From Clostridium sp. MSJ-8 (lineage in GTDB: Bacteria > Bacillota > Clostridia > Clostridiales > Clostridiaceae): 64,000 nt of DNA. The notes under the pieces are model-generated. The model searched no databases, was not told where the DNA came from, and worked only from the letters and a program-made list of their open reading frames with translations. Made by a program: the position numbers and the translations under genes. Every line of letters starts with the position of its first letter. Position 1 is the stretch's first letter. The stretch covers positions 1 to 64,000 of the forward strand of contig NZ_JAHLQH010000012.1 in NCBI RefSeq assembly GCF_018918325.1, given 5' to 3'. Positions 45,470 through 55,335 of this stretch are shown here, in pieces.

Positions 45470-46044
45470 TAGTTTTAATAGATAATTATGATTCATTTAC
45501 TTTTAATTTATATCAATATTTAGGAGAATATGCAGAGGTTAAGGTAGTTAGAAATGATGAGATAACAATAGAAGAATTAAGAGCATTAAAGCCAAGTGGA
45601 ATAGTTATTTCTCCAGGACCAGGAAGACCTGAAGATGCAGGAATATCAGTAGAAGTTGCTAGAGAATTTGGTGATGATATTCCAGTACTTGGAATATGCT
45701 TAGGACATCAATCAATAGCAGTAGCTTATGGTGGTAATGTTGTAAGAGCAAATGAAATATATCATGGAAAAAGTTCCACAATATCAGTTAAAGGTAATGA
45801 TATATTTGAAGGAATATCTAGAAAGATAGATGTAATGAGATATCATTCATTAGTAGTTGATAGAAGTTCACTTCCTAATGAATTAGAGGTTATTGCAGAT
45901 ACAGTAGATGACCATATAATTATGGCAATAAGACATAAAACAAAGAAGATATATGGATTACAATTTCATCCAGAGTCTGTATTTACACCAAAAGGAAAAA
46001 GAATGATTAAAAATTTTGTGGAGGGGATTTGTAATGAATATTAA
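45466..46044 (+). CDS. trpG: Anthranilate synthase glutamine amidotransferase component
   Basis: A 192-residue class I amidotransferase. DNYDSFTFNLYQYLGE starts it, PVLGICLGHQSIAVAYGG contains the nucleophile Cys near residue 79, and YGLQFHPESVFTPKG has the His-Glu pair near 170. It supplies ammonia to TrpE. It may also serve folate synthesis, as no separate pabA is seen here. It overlaps trpE by 4 bases and trpD by 11. Confidence 0.94.
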   Translation: MIVLIDNYDSFTFNLYQYLGEYAEVKVVRNDEITIEELRALKPSGIVISPGPGRPEDAGISVEVAREFGDDIPVLGICLGHQSIAVAYGGNVVRANEIYHGKSSTISVKGNDIFEGISRKIDVMRYHSLVVDRSSLPNELEVIADTVDDHIIMAIRHKTKKIYGLQFHPESVFTPKGKRMIKNFVEGICNEY

Positions 46045-47038
46045 AGAAGGAATAAGAAAAGTAGTTAATAAGGAAAATTTAACAGAGAATGAAATGGCAG
46101 ATATAATGAATGAGATTATGTCAGGTACAACTACATCATGCCAAAAAGGTGGATTTTTAATAGGTCTAAAAGAAAAAGGAGAAACTTCTGAAGAATTATT
46201 AGGAGCAGCTAAAGCTTTAAGAAGTCACACATTAAAGATAGATATTAAAGATAAAGAACATTTAATTGATTGTTGTGGAACAGGTGGAGATGGAGCAAAG
46301 ACATTTAATATATCTACTTGTGTAGCTATTATTCTTGCAGCAGGTAATGTTAAGGTTGCAAAACATGGTAATAGAGCTGTTTCAAGTAAAAGTGGAAGTC
46401 TTGATGTACTTGAAGCATTAGGAATAAAAACTGATTATTCTAAGGAAGAAAGTGAAAGAATTCTTGAAGAAAAAAATATGGTGTTCTTACTAGCTCCTAC
46501 TTATAATGGGGGAATGAAAAATGTAGGAAAGGAAAGGGCAGAACTAGGAACTAGAACTATATTTAATATGTTAGGACCTCTATTAAATCCAGCACCACTT
46601 ACAGGACAACTTATGGGAGTTTATGATGAAACATTAATTGATGCAGTAGGAAGTGTTTTACAAGGCCTTGGACTAGATAGAGCATTAGTTGTTCATGGAA
46701 ATGATGGATTAGACGAATTGACTACAACTACAACATCTGTTGTATTTGAATTAAAAGAAGGAAAAACTAGAAAGTTCATTCTTGATCCTAAGGATTATGG
46801 AATTCCATATGCAGATATAAATGATCTTGCTGGTGGTGAAGCTAAGGAAAATGCAGAAATAATATTGGATATATTAAAAGGGGAAAAAGGTCCTAAGAGA
46901 GATATAGTAGTTTTAAATGCTGGTGCAGGATTTTTCGCAGGAAAGATTACAGATTCTATAGAAGATGGGATAAAGCTTGCTAATGAATTGATAGATAATG
47001 GAAAAGCTTTTGAAAAATATAAAGAATTAAAGAAATAA
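46034..47038 (+). CDS. trpD: Anthranilate phosphoribosyltransferase
   Basis: A 334-residue enzyme joining anthranilate and PRPP. DCCGTGGDGAKTFNIST (near 76) is the PRPP loop, and AKHGNRAVSSKSGSLDVLEALG the next block. NMLGPLLNPA and VHGNDGLDELTTTTTS are also conserved. GGAGGGG lies 8 bases before the ATG at 46034; a longer TTG start precedes that site. It overlaps trpG by 11 bases, so translation is coupled. Confidence 0.95.
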   Translation: MNIKEGIRKVVNKENLTENEMADIMNEIMSGTTTSCQKGGFLIGLKEKGETSEELLGAAKALRSHTLKIDIKDKEHLIDCCGTGGDGAKTFNISTCVAIILAAGNVKVAKHGNRAVSSKSGSLDVLEALGIKTDYSKEESERILEEKNMVFLLAPTYNGGMKNVGKERAELGTRTIFNMLGPLLNPAPLTGQLMGVYDETLIDAVGSVLQGLGLDRALVVHGNDGLDELTTTTTSVVFELKEGKTRKFILDPKDYGIPYADINDLAGGEAKENAEIILDILKGEKGPKRDIVVLNAGAGFFAGKITDSIEDGIKLANELIDNGKAFEKYKELKK

Positions 47039-47071
47039 AACAACTTTTTTTGAATAAGAAAGGAATAACTT

Positions 47072-47863
47072 ATGATATTAGATAAAATTGTAGTAGAGAA
47101 AAGAAAGCGTATAGAAGAGAGAAAGAAAAATATATCTACTGAAGAACTAAGAGAAAAAGCAATGCATCTTATAACAGAAGAAAAATCTCATAAGTTCAGA
47201 GATGCATTAAAGAAACCAGGATTATCAGTAATAGCAGAATATAAGAAGGCTTCACCATCAAAAGGGATTATAGTTCCAGATTTTAATGTAAATAAGATAA
47301 TAGAATTTTATGAGGGATTAAATATAGATGCATATTCAGTGTTGACAGAAGAAGATTTTTTTATGGGAAGCGATGAAAATTTAAAAAAGGTAAAAGCGGT
47401 AAGTGATAGACCTATTCTTAGAAAAGATTTTGTTATTGATTTTTATCAGATATATGAGGCTAAAATATTAGGAGCATCAGGAATTTTGCTTATAGTTGCA
47501 GAGTTAGGTGATAGGCTAAAAGAATTCTATGATGAATGTATTAAATTTGGGTTAGAGCCACTTATAGAAGTTCACAATAAAGAAGAATTGGATATAGCAC
47601 TTAAATCGGGTGGAGAAATTATAGGAATAAATAATAGAAATCTAAAAACATTTGTTACAACATTAGATACTACTAAATCTCTTATAGATATGATACCTAA
47701 AGATAAGGTTATAGTTTCAGAAAGTGGAATGCATTCTATAAATGATTTGAGAATGATAAAAGAATATGGGGCAGATGCAGTATTAGTTGGAGAGATGTTT
47801 ATGAGAAATATTGATAATGCAGAATTTCAGAGCGAATATGCTGAGTTTAAAGGTGAAAAATAA
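47072..47863 (+). CDS. trpC: Indole-3-glycerol phosphate synthase
   Basis: A 263-residue TIM-barrel enzyme. VIAEYKKASPSKGII (near 53) has the catalytic Glu and Lys, YSVLTEEDFFMGS follows, and RKDFVIDFYQIYEAKILGA has the catalytic Lys near 110. IGINNRNLKTF and VSESGM close the barrel. It is monofunctional, with trpF as a separate gene. It shares one base with trpF. Confidence 0.95.
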   Translation: MILDKIVVEKRKRIEERKKNISTEELREKAMHLITEEKSHKFRDALKKPGLSVIAEYKKASPSKGIIVPDFNVNKIIEFYEGLNIDAYSVLTEEDFFMGSDENLKKVKAVSDRPILRKDFVIDFYQIYEAKILGASGILLIVAELGDRLKEFYDECIKFGLEPLIEVHNKEELDIALKSGGEIIGINNRNLKTFVTTLDTTKSLIDMIPKDKVIVSESGMHSINDLRMIKEYGADAVLVGEMFMRNIDNAEFQSEYAEFKGEK

Positions 47864-48477
47864 TGTTTATTAAAATATGTGGAATAACTAAACTTTCAGA
47901 AATAGATTATTTAAATGAGCTTAAACCAGATTATATAGGGTTTGTATTTGCAAAGAGTAAAAGGCAGATAAGTGGACGAGAAGCTTGTATTCTAAAAGAA
48001 AAGTTATCCAAGGATATAAAAACAGTTGGCGTATTTCTTAACAATACTGAAGAAGAGATATTGAAAGTATTAGATGATGTGGAATTAGATGTTATTCAGC
48101 TACATGGAGATGAAGATAATAAATTTATAGATAGTCTTAGAAAAAAAATAAAATGTGATATATGGAAAGCTGTAGCTATATTATCAGAAGAGGACATGAA
48201 AAAAGCATTAGAATATAATGTTGATACTTTAGTGTTAGATGGTAGTAATCCAGGCAGTGGAGTAGTATTTGATTGGACAGCATTAAATAAACTAGATGCA
48301 AATAAAAGAATTTTTCTTGCAGGTGGCATAAATGAAGAAAATGTATTAGATGGAATTAAAAAAGTTAATCCTGATGGAATTGACACATCTTCGGGTGTAG
48401 AAATAGTAGATGAACTTGGAAGAAGAAAAGATAAAGAAAAAATGAGAAGATTAATAAGAAAAGTGAGGGAAAATTAA
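47863..48477 (+). CDS. trpF: Phosphoribosylanthranilate isomerase
   Basis: A 204-residue TIM barrel. FIKICGITK at the start holds the catalytic Cys, and [14 protein letters not shown] follows. [10 protein letters not shown] is next, then [17 protein letters not shown] with the catalytic Asp near 126, and [11 protein letters not shown]. Start and stop codons overlap its neighbours by one base each. Confidence 0.94.
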   Translation: MFIKICGITKLSEIDYLNELKPDYIGFVFAKSKRQISGREACILKEKLSKDIKTVGVFLNNTEEEILKVLDDVELDVIQLHGDEDNKFIDSLRKKIKCDIWKAVAILSEEDMKKALEYNVDTLVLDGSNPGSGVVFDWTALNKLDANKRIFLAGGINEENVLDGIKKVNPDGIDTSSGVEIVDELGRRKDKEKMRRLIRKVREN

Positions 48478-49655
48478 TGAAAGGTAGATTTAATCAATTT
48501 GGAGGACAATATGTTCCAGAAACATTAATGAATGCATTACAAGAATTAGAGGCAGAATATGAAAAAGCTATAAAGGATAAATCTTTTAAAGATGAATTAA
48601 ATTATTATTTAAAAGATTATGTGGGAAGAGAAAGTCCATTATATTATGCTGAAAACATGACTAAAGAAATAGGTGGAGCAAAGATATATCTTAAGAGAGA
48701 AGATTTAAATCATACAGGTGCTCATAAAATAAATAATGCTCTAGGACAAGCACTTCTTGCAAAAAGAATGGGAAAGAAAAATATAATTGCTGAAACAGGT
48801 GCAGGACAACATGGTGTTGCAACAGCTACAGTAGCAGCTCTATTAAATATGAATTGTAAGATATTCATGGGTGAAGAAGATATAAAGAGACAAATGTTAA
48901 ATGTTAAAAAGATGGAGCTATTAGGTTCAGAAGTTGTACCTGTAAAGAGTGGTAACAGAACATTAAAAGATGCTGTTAATGAAGCTATAAGATATTGGGT
49001 TACTAATGTTGAAGACACATATTATGTAATGGGAACAGCAGCTGGTCCACATCCATATCCAGTAATGGTTAAGGAATTCCAGAGAATTATCGGAGATGAA
49101 GCTAAGAAACAAATATTAGAAAAAGAAGGAAAGCTTCCTACAGCTGTTATTGCACCAGTAGGTGGTGGAAGTAATGCAATAGGACTATTTGCTCCTTTTA
49201 TAGATGAAAAAGATGTTAAATTAATAGGGGTTGAAGGTGCTGGATTAGGAATAGAAACAGGTGAACATGCAGCTTCTCTTCAAGCAAAAACAATAGGAGT
49301 GCTTCATGGAATGATGAGTTATGTATTAAAGGATGATGATGGACAGATAAAAGAAGCTTATTCTATATCAGCTGGACTTGATTACCCTTCAGTAGGACCT
49401 GAACATGCATATCTATGTGAAACTAAGAGAGCAGAATATGTAGCTATAAAAGATGATGAGGCTATGGATGGATTATTGTATTTAACTAAAACAGAAGGAA
49501 TAATTCCGGCTATAGAATCTGCACATGCTGTTGCATATGCAAGAAAATATGCAAAGAATTTATCTAAAGATGATATTGTTATAGTAAACATATCAGGTAG
49601 AGGCGATAAAGATATGGATTCGGTTTTAAAATATTTAGAGAATCATAATAAATAG
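48477..49655 (+). CDS. trpB: Tryptophan synthase beta subunit
   Basis: A 392-residue PLP enzyme of the TrpB1 type. [14 protein letters not shown] starts it, and [21 protein letters not shown] holds the PLP lysine near 86. [16 protein letters not shown] and [11 protein letters not shown] bind PLP, and [14 protein letters not shown] is conserved. It condenses indole and serine, receiving indole through a tunnel from TrpA. Confidence 0.96.
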   Translation: MKGRFNQFGGQYVPETLMNALQELEAEYEKAIKDKSFKDELNYYLKDYVGRESPLYYAENMTKEIGGAKIYLKREDLNHTGAHKINNALGQALLAKRMGKKNIIAETGAGQHGVATATVAALLNMNCKIFMGEEDIKRQMLNVKKMELLGSEVVPVKSGNRTLKDAVNEAIRYWVTNVEDTYYVMGTAAGPHPYPVMVKEFQRIIGDEAKKQILEKEGKLPTAVIAPVGGGSNAIGLFAPFIDEKDVKLIGVEGAGLGIETGEHAASLQAKTIGVLHGMMSYVLKDDDGQIKEAYSISAGLDYPSVGPEHAYLCETKRAEYVAIKDDEAMDGLLYLTKTEGIIPAIESAHAVAYARKYAKNLSKDDIVIVNISGRGDKDMDSVLKYLENHNK

Positions 49656-49666
49656 GAGTGGTGATA

Positions 49667-50443
49667 ATGAATAGAATAGATACAACTTTTGATAAATTAA
49701 AAGAAAATAATAAAAAGGCATTAATACCATTTATAGCTAATGGAGATTCTACTTTAGATGATACTGTAGAAATGGTGTTAGAATTAGAAAAGGTAGGGGC
49801 AAGTATTGTTGAAATAGGAATACCTTTTAGTGATCCGTTAGCAGATGGACCAGTAATACAAGAAGCATATATAAGAGCACTTAATGGTGGTGTAAAGGTA
49901 AAGGATATATTTGAAACAGGGAGAAGAGTAAGAGAGAAGAGTCAGATTCCTCTAGTTATAATGGTTTATTATAATCTTGTATATCATTATGGAGTAGATA
50001 AATTCTTAAAAGATGCAGGAGAGGCAGGATTTGATGGACTTATAGTTCCAGATATACCACTAGAAGAGAGACAAGAATTAAAAAGTAAATCTGAACAAAA
50101 TGGAGTATATTTAATTCCACTTGTTGCACCAACTTCAAAAGAAAGAATAGCTAAGATAGTAACTGGTACAAAGGGATTTGTATATTGTGTTTCTTCAAAT
50201 GGTACTACTGGTGAAAGAAGCAGTTTAAGTAATGATATTAATGAATATCTAGAAACTGTTAGAAATAATTCTGAAGTTCCTATATGTTTAGGTTTTGGAA
50301 TATCTTCTCGTGAAGTAGTTAGAGAGGTCAAGGGTTATTGTGATGGTGTAATTGTAGGAAGTGCAGTTGTAAGAAGAATGGCTGAAAATAAAGGAATTGC
50401 ATTAGACTTTACAAAAGAATTAAGAGAAGAATTGGATAAATAA
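49667..50443 (+). CDS. trpA: Tryptophan synthase alpha subunit
   Basis: A 258-residue TIM barrel that cleaves indoleglycerol phosphate. PFIANGDST, VEIGIPFSDPLADGPVIQ (catalytic Glu and Asp near 49 and 60) and GFDGLIVPDIP are seen. YCVSSNGTTGERSS and GFGISSREVV bind phosphate. AGGAGTGGTGAT precedes the ATG at 49667; an upstream GTG start lies inside it. It is the last gene of the operon. Confidence 0.95.
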   Translation: MNRIDTTFDKLKENNKKALIPFIANGDSTLDDTVEMVLELEKVGASIVEIGIPFSDPLADGPVIQEAYIRALNGGVKVKDIFETGRRVREKSQIPLVIMVYYNLVYHYGVDKFLKDAGEAGFDGLIVPDIPLEERQELKSKSEQNGVYLIPLVAPTSKERIAKIVTGTKGFVYCVSSNGTTGERSSLSNDINEYLETVRNNSEVPICLGFGISSREVVREVKGYCDGVIVGSAVVRRMAENKGIALDFTKELREELDK

Positions 50444-50454
50444 GTCGAGAATTA

Positions 50455-50506
50455 TAAAATAACAAGGATTTATATATTTTTAAATATAAGTTCTTGTTAT
50501 TTTTTT
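50455..50506 (+). terminator. trp operon terminator
   Basis: AAATAACAAG pairs with CTTGTTATTT; the stem continues imperfectly through the AT-rich centre and ends in a run of seven T. It closes the trp operon. Confidence 0.8.
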
Positions 50507-50526
50507 GTAAATATTTACTGACGAAT

Positions 50527-50555
50527 TTGAAAAAAATATGATTAAATAGTATAAT
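50527..50555 (+). promoter_or_regulatory. Predicted promoter of the GGDEF protein gene
   Basis: TTGAAA (50527-50532), 17 bases, TATAAT (50550-50555), 36 bases before the start codon. Confidence 0.6.
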
Positions 50556-50591
50556 ATAGATTATGTATAAGAGATAATGGGGTAAAAGATA

Positions 50592-53500
50592 ATGGATAGA
50601 GAGGTATATTGTAATTACATAGATAAAATTATTAAAGATTCAGTTAGTAATACTGTATTTATCAAGAAATACAGTAATATTAGAATGACAGAAACTGAAG
50701 CACATAATAAAGCAATTGCAAGAGGGTATTTTTTATTATTTTATCAATATAAATTAAATTCTATGCAAGTTGCATATGAACCATTTCTTGTGTGGTTAAA
50801 AGATTTATATAAGTTGTATTTCTCTAAACAATATAGTATAGATGAATTTTTAGACAAATGTAATGTATATCCACTACATAGATCAACTATAAAGAGTTAT
50901 ATGCAAGAGTCAGTTTGCGATAGAAAAGAAGAATTTATTTTTCCAGAGATAGAGTATGAGAAAAAGATGTTTGTAGAATCGATTGTTAAAATGATATCTT
51001 TTGTATCACTTAAGAAACCCTTACTTATTTTTTTAGAAAGAATTCAGTTTGCTGGTGTATCAGTTATTAATCTATTAACTAGAATTATTAATAATCCATA
51101 TGCAAATAATATAATTCTAGTTGCAAATTATGAAGAAGAATCTTACGTTAGTTCATATAAAAAGAAAATATGGGAACAGTTTATAAAGACGCTAGAAGAA
51201 AAAGAACTTATAAATGAGTTGGTTCTTACAGATGATGATGGATTAGAAGGAATAGATGAAAAATTAACAAAAGAAAATGATCAATTCTTTGTGCCCAAGC
51301 ATACAGAATTAGATGTATACATAAAAAATCTTAATAATATGGTATATACTTTAGCACTTGAAGATGCAATGTGTTATTTTGGTATTATATATAATAATTT
51401 AGAGGTTGAGAAACTAGATTATCAAGATGACAAAGTAGAAAGCTTTTTATCATTATATGCATTATGTAGCATATATACAAAGAATGAGTCTAATGCCTTA
51501 CTTGTATGTGATAATATCAAGAATATGGCGTTACGCATAGATAATAAGAAATTTCTGTTCTACTCTAAATATCTTATAGGACTTGCAAATTGTTCAAAAG
51601 GAGAATTTCCATTAGTTAGTGAGATGGCTGGTGAATGTAGAGAAATTGCACGTGATTTAAGAAATTCTTATCTTACATTTAAGAGTGATCTGCTAGAATT
51701 TATGGGATTATTTAGAGGGTGGTCAGGATTATTTCTTAGGGATACAATAGAAGTTAAGTTTCAATTTATACAAGAATTAGAGCGATATTGTTTTTATAAT
51801 CATTTAGCATATGTTAACCTTTTAGGATTTGAAAATGAAGATGAGTTTATAGAGAAGAAAGACATATCTAAACTTGAACATTTTAATAAAGCAATTAAAT
51901 TAGCAACTAGTATTAGTAATGATTATTTACTATTGAAAGCGTATAACAAGATAATTCTACTAGCAGCATGCAGCGGAGATTATAATGATGTTGATGACTA
52001 TTATAATAAAAGTGCTGAAGTTGTTAAGAGGATAGATGATGATTTTAATAGGATAAAAATATATGATGGACGTGGATATAATCTTATTGTGTCAGGAAGA
52101 TATGAAGAAGCTAATTATAGTTTTAATGAAGCGTTAAAAATAGAAGAGAAGCTTAAAAATATAGAAGCTATGGCAGAAACATTATTTAACATGGGAATTA
52201 ATGCTTTTGTAGGAGAAAATTATGAGAAGACAGATGAGTATATGTCTTTAGTTGCAAAGATTATAGAAGATTTAGATATAGGTAAAATAACAATAACTAA
52301 TACTTCTAAGATATATGGAGTTTTAGCAATTGCTAACTATTATATGGGTAAAGAATACAAGTGTATAGCATATTTTAATAAAGTTCGTAGAATGATAAGT
52401 CATTTGCTTAATCCAAGTGAAAATCCTAATTATAAGCTATGGGATGAGGATTTGTTTTTCTATCACCTTATGGATGGAATACTTAGTAAGAATAGAAAAG
52501 AATATGATAAGGCTAAAAAAGCATTTCTACAAGCACAATTTCATATGGAAAAAGCAGCTGGAAGTATGTTTTACACCTATAAATATTTAGCTATTGAAAA
52601 GGTTGACTTATACATTAAACAAGGAAAAACATCAATGGCAAAAACACAAATAGAGAATTGTATACAGTATTATAGAAAAAATGGACTGTTTGTGAGAGCA
52701 AAAGAGATAGAAGACAGATTTAAAAATCATAATGAAATTGAAAAACCTAGTCTTAAGTTAAAAGGTATATCTATAAAGGATATACGAGTTTTGTGCCATG
52801 AGTTAAAGGTGGAAAAAGAATTATCAGTACAGAAAAAGGATATGCAGTTTTTATTATTATGGCAAGATAATCTTAATAAAGAAGTGTATTCAAAAGATGA
52901 GTTGATACATAATTCAATAGAAACATTTAAACAAAATTATGGTATTGAAAGAATTATACTAATAGAAGTTAAAGAAGAAAATAAAATAACTTATTCGGAT
53001 AATAATATAAGTATAAGTCAGGAACAGATTGATAGAGTTGTTGAATATTTTGAGGAAAATGGAAGATCTTTTGTTACAACAAGAAATGAAGCAGGGTTTG
53101 ATAATTATTCAGAGATAGTAAACGTATTTCCAAAGTATGAAGTATATTCAATGATTGGTATACCAATATTCCAGAAGGATAAACTGACTAATATACTAGT
53201 TACTTATATTCCTAATCAAGAAAATTTTATAGAGAATAATATTGCATTAAGAGAACATCATTTAGATGTATTTAGATATATATTTAAACAATTATTAGAG
53301 GCTATCAAGAGTCTTGAATTTAGTAAACAGATAGAAGAAATAAATAAGAAGCTTCATAAGAGGTCTATAACAGATATATTAACTGGAGTATATAATAGAC
53401 AAGGATTCGAGAGAATGATAGAGAAGGAAACTAGCGAAAAAATTACTATTTTATATATAGATTTAGATAATTTTAAGTTATATAATGACACTTATGGCCA

Positions 53501-53891
53501 TCATATAGGTGATTACATTTTAGTGACTTTTGCACAAATACTAAAAGACGTTAGCAAGGAAAAGGCATTTGCAGTAAGATACGGTGGAGATGAATTTATC
53601 CTAGGTATTCCAAATGGCAATAATGAAATAGGAATAGAAGTTGCAAAGCATATATATGAAAGTATAGAGAGCGAAGAGTTCTTTGAAGGAATTGAGCAGA
53701 AGATAGTAGAAGAAAATATTGATAATGTTTCAAACAAAATAGATGATATTGGAGAAAAGTTATCATGTTCTATTGGAATTGCTACTTCTATAAGTGGTAA
53801 TAAAAATGAAGTGCTTAAAGCTGTTAATAAAGCTGATCAAGCATTATATTTTGTAAAGAAAAATGGTAAAGGAAAATATATGGTTATATAA
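50592..53891 (+). CDS. TPR-rich, GAF-like, GGDEF diguanylate cyclase
   Basis: A 1099-residue soluble protein. Residues 1-240 resemble an ATPase-like domain without a visible Walker A. About 270-720 is a TPR solenoid with repeats such as GRYEEANYSFNEALKIEEK. Residues 775-920 look GAF-like. Residues 930-1099 are a GGDEF domain, with DILTGVYNRQGFERMIEKE and RYGGDEFILGIPNG. The GGDEF signature is intact, so it should make c-di-GMP. The usual RxxD inhibitory site is replaced by KEKA, so product inhibition may be lost. The layout resembles signalling ATPase/TPR regulators with a cyclase output. No EAL domain is present. Confidence 0.85.
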   Translation: MDREVYCNYIDKIIKDSVSNTVFIKKYSNIRMTETEAHNKAIARGYFLLFYQYKLNSMQVAYEPFLVWLKDLYKLYFSKQYSIDEFLDKCNVYPLHRSTIKSYMQESVCDRKEEFIFPEIEYEKKMFVESIVKMISFVSLKKPLLIFLERIQFAGVSVINLLTRIINNPYANNIILVANYEEESYVSSYKKKIWEQFIKTLEEKELINELVLTDDDGLEGIDEKLTKENDQFFVPKHTELDVYIKNLNNMVYTLALEDAMCYFGIIYNNLEVEKLDYQDDKVESFLSLYALCSIYTKNESNALLVCDNIKNMALRIDNKKFLFYSKYLIGLANCSKGEFPLVSEMAGECREIARDLRNSYLTFKSDLLEFMGLFRGWSGLFLRDTIEVKFQFIQELERYCFYNHLAYVNLLGFENEDEFIEKKDISKLEHFNKAIKLATSISNDYLLLKAYNKIILLAACSGDYNDVDDYYNKSAEVVKRIDDDFNRIKIYDGRGYNLIVSGRYEEANYSFNEALKIEEKLKNIEAMAETLFNMGINAFVGENYEKTDEYMSLVAKIIEDLDIGKITITNTSKIYGVLAIANYYMGKEYKCIAYFNKVRRMISHLLNPSENPNYKLWDEDLFFYHLMDGILSKNRKEYDKAKKAFLQAQFHMEKAAGSMFYTYKYLAIEKVDLYIKQGKTSMAKTQIENCIQYYRKNGLFVRAKEIEDRFKNHNEIEKPSLKLKGISIKDIRVLCHELKVEKELSVQKKDMQFLLLWQDNLNKEVYSKDELIHNSIETFKQNYGIERIILIEVKEENKITYSDNNISISQEQIDRVVEYFEENGRSFVTTRNEAGFDNYSEIVNVFPKYEVYSMIGIPIFQKDKLTNILVTYIPNQENFIENNIALREHHLDVFRYIFKQLLEAIKSLEFSKQIEEINKKLHKRSITDILTGVYNRQGFERMIEKETSEKITILYIDLDNFKLYNDTYGHHIGDYILVTFAQILKDVSKEKAFAVRYGGDEFILGIPNGNNEIGIEVAKHIYESIESEEFFEGIEQKIVEENIDNVSNKIDDIGEKLSCSIGIATSISGNKNEVLKAVNKADQALYFVKKNGKGKYMVI

Positions 53892-53918
53892 ACTATTGAA
53901 GAAAAAATATAAAATTCC

Positions 53919-53947
53919 TTTACAATTACGACAAGTTATGCTAGAAT
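53919..53947 (+). promoter_or_regulatory. Promoter of the rplU-prp-rpmA operon
   Basis: TTTACA (53919-53924), 17 bases, TAGAAT (53942-53947). The L21 leader begins directly after. Confidence 0.6.
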
Positions 53948-53949
53948 AA

Positions 53950-54020
53950 CCTAGTGAACCGCTCACGCACAGGTTTTGATAAAACAATTTCTAGAGAATT
54001 GTACCTATAGTGGCGAGGCC
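53950..54020 (+). promoter_or_regulatory. Ribosomal protein L21 leader
   Basis: The sequence has GTGAACCGCTCACGCACAGG at the left and CCTATAGTGGCGAGGCC at the right around an AT-rich hairpin. This matches the Firmicute L21 leader that lies upstream of rplU. It is thought to mediate feedback by L21 on its own operon. Confidence 0.85.
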
Positions 54021-54039
54021 GTTATGAGGAGGTGTTTTA

Positions 54040-54348
54040 ATGTACGCAGTAGTAAAAACAGGTGGAAAACAATACAGAGTTCAAGAAGGTGACGTTCTTT
54101 TCGTTGAAAAGTTAGATGTAGAAGTTGACTCAACAGTTGAATTAACTGAAGTTCTTGCAGTTGGTGGAGAAACTTTAAAAGTTGGTACTCCAGTAGTAGA
54201 AGGAGCTAAGGTTGTAGCTAAAGTTTTAGCTCAAGGAAAAGCTAAAAAAGTTACAGTATTCAAGTATAAGAGAAAGAAAGACTACAGAAGAAAAAATGGT
54301 CACAGACAACCTTATACTAAATTAGTTGTAGAAAAGATCGAAGCTTAA
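54040..54348 (+). CDS. rplU: 50S ribosomal protein L21
   Basis: A 102-residue ribosomal protein. [18 protein letters not shown] starts it, and [27 protein letters not shown] in outline ends it; both are hallmark L21 segments. AGGAGG lies before the start. Codon use is more GC-rich than in the neighbours, as expected for a highly expressed gene. Confidence 0.97.
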   Translation: MYAVVKTGGKQYRVQEGDVLFVEKLDVEVDSTVELTEVLAVGGETLKVGTPVVEGAKVVAKVLAQGKAKKVTVFKYKRKKDYRRKNGHRQPYTKLVVEKIEA

Positions 54349-54353
54349 TTATT

Positions 54354-54725
54354 ATGATAAAGATTAATATTAGATCGAATAGAGACAACATAATATCTTT
54401 CTCAGTTGAAGATCATGCACTTCGTGAGAGAACAGCTATATTAGCAGGTGATGCACATGATATGATATGTAATTCAGTATCAGTGTTATCTCAGAGTGTG
54501 ATTATTGGTTTAGATGAAGTACTTAAGCTTAATGTAAACTATGAGATTAGAGATGGATATCTTGCACTAGATCTTAAAGGATTTACTCTTGAGGAAATAG
54601 AGCAAGCACAAGTCTTACTTAAGACTTTTGAGAAGAGCCTAGAGAGTTTGATCATGGGCTTAGATGATATGTTTGGAATAGATAAACGTATGGAATATAT
54701 CAGTTTATGCAATGAGGAGGTGTAA
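54354..54725 (+). CDS. prp: Prp cysteine protease for ribosomal protein L27
   Basis: A 123-residue YsxB/Prp protein between rplU and rpmA. Prp removes the N-terminal extension of L27 before ribosome assembly. The active-site Cys is at 39 ([17 protein letters not shown]). The catalytic His is either H21 ([10 protein letters not shown]) or H35. The His21-Cys39 distance is about six residues longer than the usual GHA...DIVC pattern, so the site has an insertion or a shifted His. The L27 substrate next door has the matching cleavage motif. Confidence 0.88.
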   Translation: MIKINIRSNRDNIISFSVEDHALRERTAILAGDAHDMICNSVSVLSQSVIIGLDEVLKLNVNYEIRDGYLALDLKGFTLEEIEQAQVLLKTFEKSLESLIMGLDDMFGIDKRMEYISLCNEEV

Positions 54726-54727
54726 GT

Positions 54728-55027
54728 ATGATAATAATGAACCTTGAGTTATTCGCTCACAAAAAAGGAATGGGTAGTACTAAGAATGGTAGAGATTCTG
54801 AATCTAAGAGATTAGGAGTTAAATCAGCTGATGGACAATTCGTATTAGCTGGTAACATAATCGTAAGACAAAGAGGAACTAAGATTCACCCAGGCGAAAA
54901 TGTTGGTAAGGGTGGCGATGACACTCTATTTGCTAAAATCGACGGAGTTGTTAGATTCGAAAGAATGGGTAGAGATAAGAAAAAAGCTAGTGTTTACCCA
55001 GTAGATTTTGAAGAAATAGCTGAATAA
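54728..55027 (+). CDS. rpmA: 50S ribosomal protein L27 with Prp-cleaved leader
   Basis: A 99-residue L27. The short leader MIIMNLELF precedes [21 protein letters not shown]; cleavage by Prp should fall between Phe9 and Ala10, exposing the tail that reaches the peptidyl transferase centre. AGGAGGTG lies 5 bases before the ATG at 54728. It is the last gene of the operon, and a strong terminator follows. Confidence 0.96.
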   Translation: MIIMNLELFAHKKGMGSTKNGRDSESKRLGVKSADGQFVLAGNIIVRQRGTKIHPGENVGKGGDDTLFAKIDGVVRFERMGRDKKKASVYPVDFEEIAE

Positions 55028-55038
55028 TTTTCTAGATT

Positions 55039-55080
55039 AAAAGTGTTGCAAGATGAGTATCATTTTGCAACACTTTTTTT
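55039..55080 (+). terminator. Terminator after rpmA
   Basis: AAAGTGTTGCAA pairs with TTGCAACACTTT around a 14-base loop and is followed by a long T run. Confidence 0.85.
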
Positions 55081-55335
55081 ACTCTTTAGGAATTATATTA
55101 TGTTTGTAACTGAGGATAAGTATATTAAAATCACATTCTATTTTAATTAAAATTTGCGTGTTTTTTGTATTGTTGTTATAAATATATATGTAATATGTAA
55201 TAATAATAATAGAGAATATTAATTAGAGAATAATAAATAAGAAAGGATATGTCAGAATATAATATTACATATGGAAAGCAGTATAATAAGAGATTATTAT
55301 GTCTCGTGTATCAAATTCTGACAGTGGCGGAGAAT

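Noticed and set aside
55249-55335. N-terminal extension of Obg
   Set aside because: Homologs begin at MFIDKV, and a binding site lies just before that ATG. The extension has no family similarity that I can see.
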